From the NCBI RefSeq assembly GCF_900110455.1, contig NZ_FOIS01000005.1, forward strand, positions 186,001 through 250,000: a stretch of DNA of 64,000 bases, given 5' to 3'. The stretch is from Natrinema salifodinae (GTDB taxonomy: Archaea; Halobacteriota; Halobacteria; Halobacteriales; Natrialbaceae). The notes under the pieces are model-generated. The model was not told the origin of the DNA, ran no database searches, and worked only from the letters and a program-made list of their open reading frames with translations. Shown in pieces: positions 63,170 through 64,000 of this stretch; positions within the stretch are counted from its first letter, which is position 1; the number at the start of each line of letters is the position of its first letter. Both the position numbers and the translations under genes were made by a program.

Positions 63170-63287
63170 TCAGTGGGGCCGATCCCGCTCGTTCGTGACG
63201 ACGTTCGCCCCCTCCGAGGCGAACCGCTTCGCCAGCGCCTCGCCGAGGCCTTTGCGAGCCGGCAACGATGACGGTTTGCTCGTCCAC
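63170..63287 (-). pseudogene. remnant of a short-chain dehydrogenase (SDR) with frameshift
   Basis: Reading from a GTG at 63287 on the minus strand, the frame gives VDEQTVIVAGS, an SDR-like first strand. Moving to the next frame the sequence continues KGLGEALAKRFASEGANVVTNERDRPH and stops at 63170. Together they match the TVIVTG-x-x-x-GLGEALA-x-RFA-x-EGA-x-VV start of SDR enzymes with a 2-base deletion at the glycine-rich turn. Only about 38 residues remain of the normal 250, so this is a decayed fragment. Confidence 0.7.
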
Positions 63288-63437
63288 GTCTGTCGACCGA
63301 CGGGACGAGGACTCGCCGGTAAAACGTTTCGGCGCGCCGATCGGGGCCGGAACCGAACGACCGGCGCCCCGAGCGGGACCGGTCGATCGACCGTCGCGTC
63401 GAACGGTGTCGGCCGGTCCGAGGCCGGCCCAGGTAAC

Positions 63438-63445
63438 TATAAATA
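63438..63445 (+). promoter_or_regulatory. TATA box of the family-5 binding-protein gene
   Basis: TATAAATA, the clearest TATA box in the window, lies 23-30 bases before the ATG at 63468 and implies a leaderless transcript. Confidence 0.7.
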
Positions 63446-63467
63446 CCAGAGACTATCAGTAGGTTCC

Positions 63468-64000
63468 ATGGCGAAAGATAACAACTGTCGGAGAGGTCGG
63501 CACAGCCGCCGCGATGTCATGTCGTACGGGGCCGCGAGCGGGGTCGCGTTTCTCGCGGGCTGCCTCGGCGGCTCCGGGAGCACGGATCGCTTTCAAATGT
63601 TCGACGCGGAGACCAGCGGGGCGCTCCCCTCGGAGCGCCACTGCAACCCCTGGAACTTCGCGCAGCGGGGCGCGTGGCATCCGGGCGCGCTCGTTCACGA
63701 CCGGCCCGTCGTCTACAGTCCGGCGGCGGACGAGGCCTACCCGCTGATCGCCACCGACTGGGAACTGACCGACGACACGACTCTGGAGTTTACCTTTAGC
63801 GACGAATGGGCCTGGCACGACGGCGATCGGGTCGTCGCCGACGACTGGGTCATGCAACTCCAGATCGCCCTCAGGATTATGGAGTACCAGGCGGCCGACG
63901 GCGAGCGACCCCACCAGTTCCTCGAGTCGGCCGAGGTCGTCGACGATCGAACGGCCCGCGTTTCGCTGCACGAGCCGCTGGTGGCCAGGCACGCGGTGCG
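63468..64000 (+). CDS. ABC transporter substrate-binding protein family 5 (partial, runs off the window)
   Basis: The first 177 codons of a Dpp/Opp-type (family 5) solute-binding lipoprotein. HSRRDVMSYGAASGVAFLAGC has twin arginines and a lipobox AGC, so it is a Tat lipoprotein. The mature part reads YPLIATDWELTDDTTLEFTFSDEWAWHDGDRVVADDWVMQLQI, matching the family segment that ends in W-x-DG-x-x-VTADD. The gene has no stop within the window. Besides peptides, this family imports oligosaccharides, including rhamnogalacturonan and plant-wall oligomers in other organisms, so a third pectin transporter is plausible. Confidence 0.88.
   Translation, partial: MAKDNNCRRGRHSRRDVMSYGAASGVAFLAGCLGGSGSTDRFQMFDAETSGALPSERHCNPWNFAQRGAWHPGALVHDRPVVYSPAADEAYPLIATDWELTDDTTLEFTFSDEWAWHDGDRVVADDWVMQLQIALRIMEYQAADGERPHQFLESAEVVDDRTARVSLHEPLVARHAV

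Larger units (their letters stand above)
63073..63467. other. intergenic region containing the SDR remnant
   Basis: Between the LLM gene and the family-5 binding-protein gene. It holds the SDR remnant and, further right, the promoter region of the next gene. The rest is GC-rich and unremarkable. Confidence 0.6.

Noticed and set aside
1-64000. CRISPR arrays, tRNA or rRNA genes, insertion sequences, attachment sites
   Set aside because: I saw no repeat-spacer arrays, no cloverleaf-like sequence, no transposase-like protein and no long terminal repeats.

Overview
The window is a GC-rich stretch from a haloarchaeon (class Halobacteria). The evidence is strongly acidic predicted proteins, many twin-arginine (Tat) signal peptides and Tat lipoboxes, AT-rich TATA elements about 25-30 bases before start codons (leaderless or short-leader transcripts), and typical haloarchaeal wHTH, UspA and ABC families. 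The genus cannot be fixed from sequence alone. There are no rRNA, tRNA, CRISPR or insertion-sequence features that I can support.

Nearly the whole window reads as one catabolic island for pectin, covering homogalacturonan and the rhamnose-galacturonate backbone of rhamnogalacturonan I.

Layout. 0-6.5 kb: Gfo/Idh/MocA oxidoreductases, an aldo/keto reductase and an HpcH/HpaI aldolase. 6.9-12.3 kb: a CUT1 sugar ABC transporter and a sugar isomerase-like protein. 13.2-26.4 kb: the first rhamnose block, with an FAH-family hydrolase, IclR regulator, exported GH78 alpha-L-rhamnosidase, luciferase-like oxidoreductase, L-rhamnonate dehydratase, exported beta-propeller protein, zinc alcohol dehydrogenase and exported beta-helix protein. 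26.6-31.1 kb: a second CUT1 ABC transporter. 31.3-36.8 kb: LutC and a LutB-LutA fusion (lactate oxidation), a GntP permease, a COG3618 lactonase-like amidohydrolase and RhaM. 38.4-43.7 kb: an unrecognised 635-residue protein, a multidomain exported pectate lyase and a second IclR regulator. 44.2-57.1 kb: the galacturonate block, with PL2-like pectate lyase, GH4 alpha-galacturonidase (CHEV motif), GH28 polygalacturonase, a Gfo oxidoreductase, aldehyde dehydrogenase, uronate dehydrogenase, an enolase-superfamily dehydratase and a DapA/KdgD-like protein. 57.3-64 kb: exported pectin methylesterase, a ThuA-like protein, exported PL1-type pectate lyase, galactonate dehydratase, a luciferase-like protein, an SDR remnant and the start of a family-5 solute-binding protein.

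How the genes may work together (inference): exported CE8, PL1 and GH78 enzymes break down pectin; two CUT1 ABC systems import oligomers and sugars; PL2, GH4 and GH28 enzymes without signal peptides finish oligogalacturonides in the cytoplasm. Galacturonate would be oxidised by uronate dehydrogenase, dehydrated, converted to 2-oxoglutarate semialdehyde and oxidised to 2-oxoglutarate. L-rhamnose would go through RhaM, a dehydrogenase not identified here, the lactonase, rhamnonate dehydratase, then either aldolase cleavage or oxidation plus FAH hydrolysis. The second route gives pyruvate and L-lactate, which the Lut proteins could oxidise. A galactonate dehydratase covers galactose, the usual RG-I side-chain sugar.

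The most interesting unexplained signal is a 24-bp palindrome, GATTACA-n2-CATATG-n2-TGTAATC, present once in each of the four intergenic gaps longer than 900 bp and in the gap before the PL2-GH4-GH28 cluster. I propose it as the operator of a pectin regulon.
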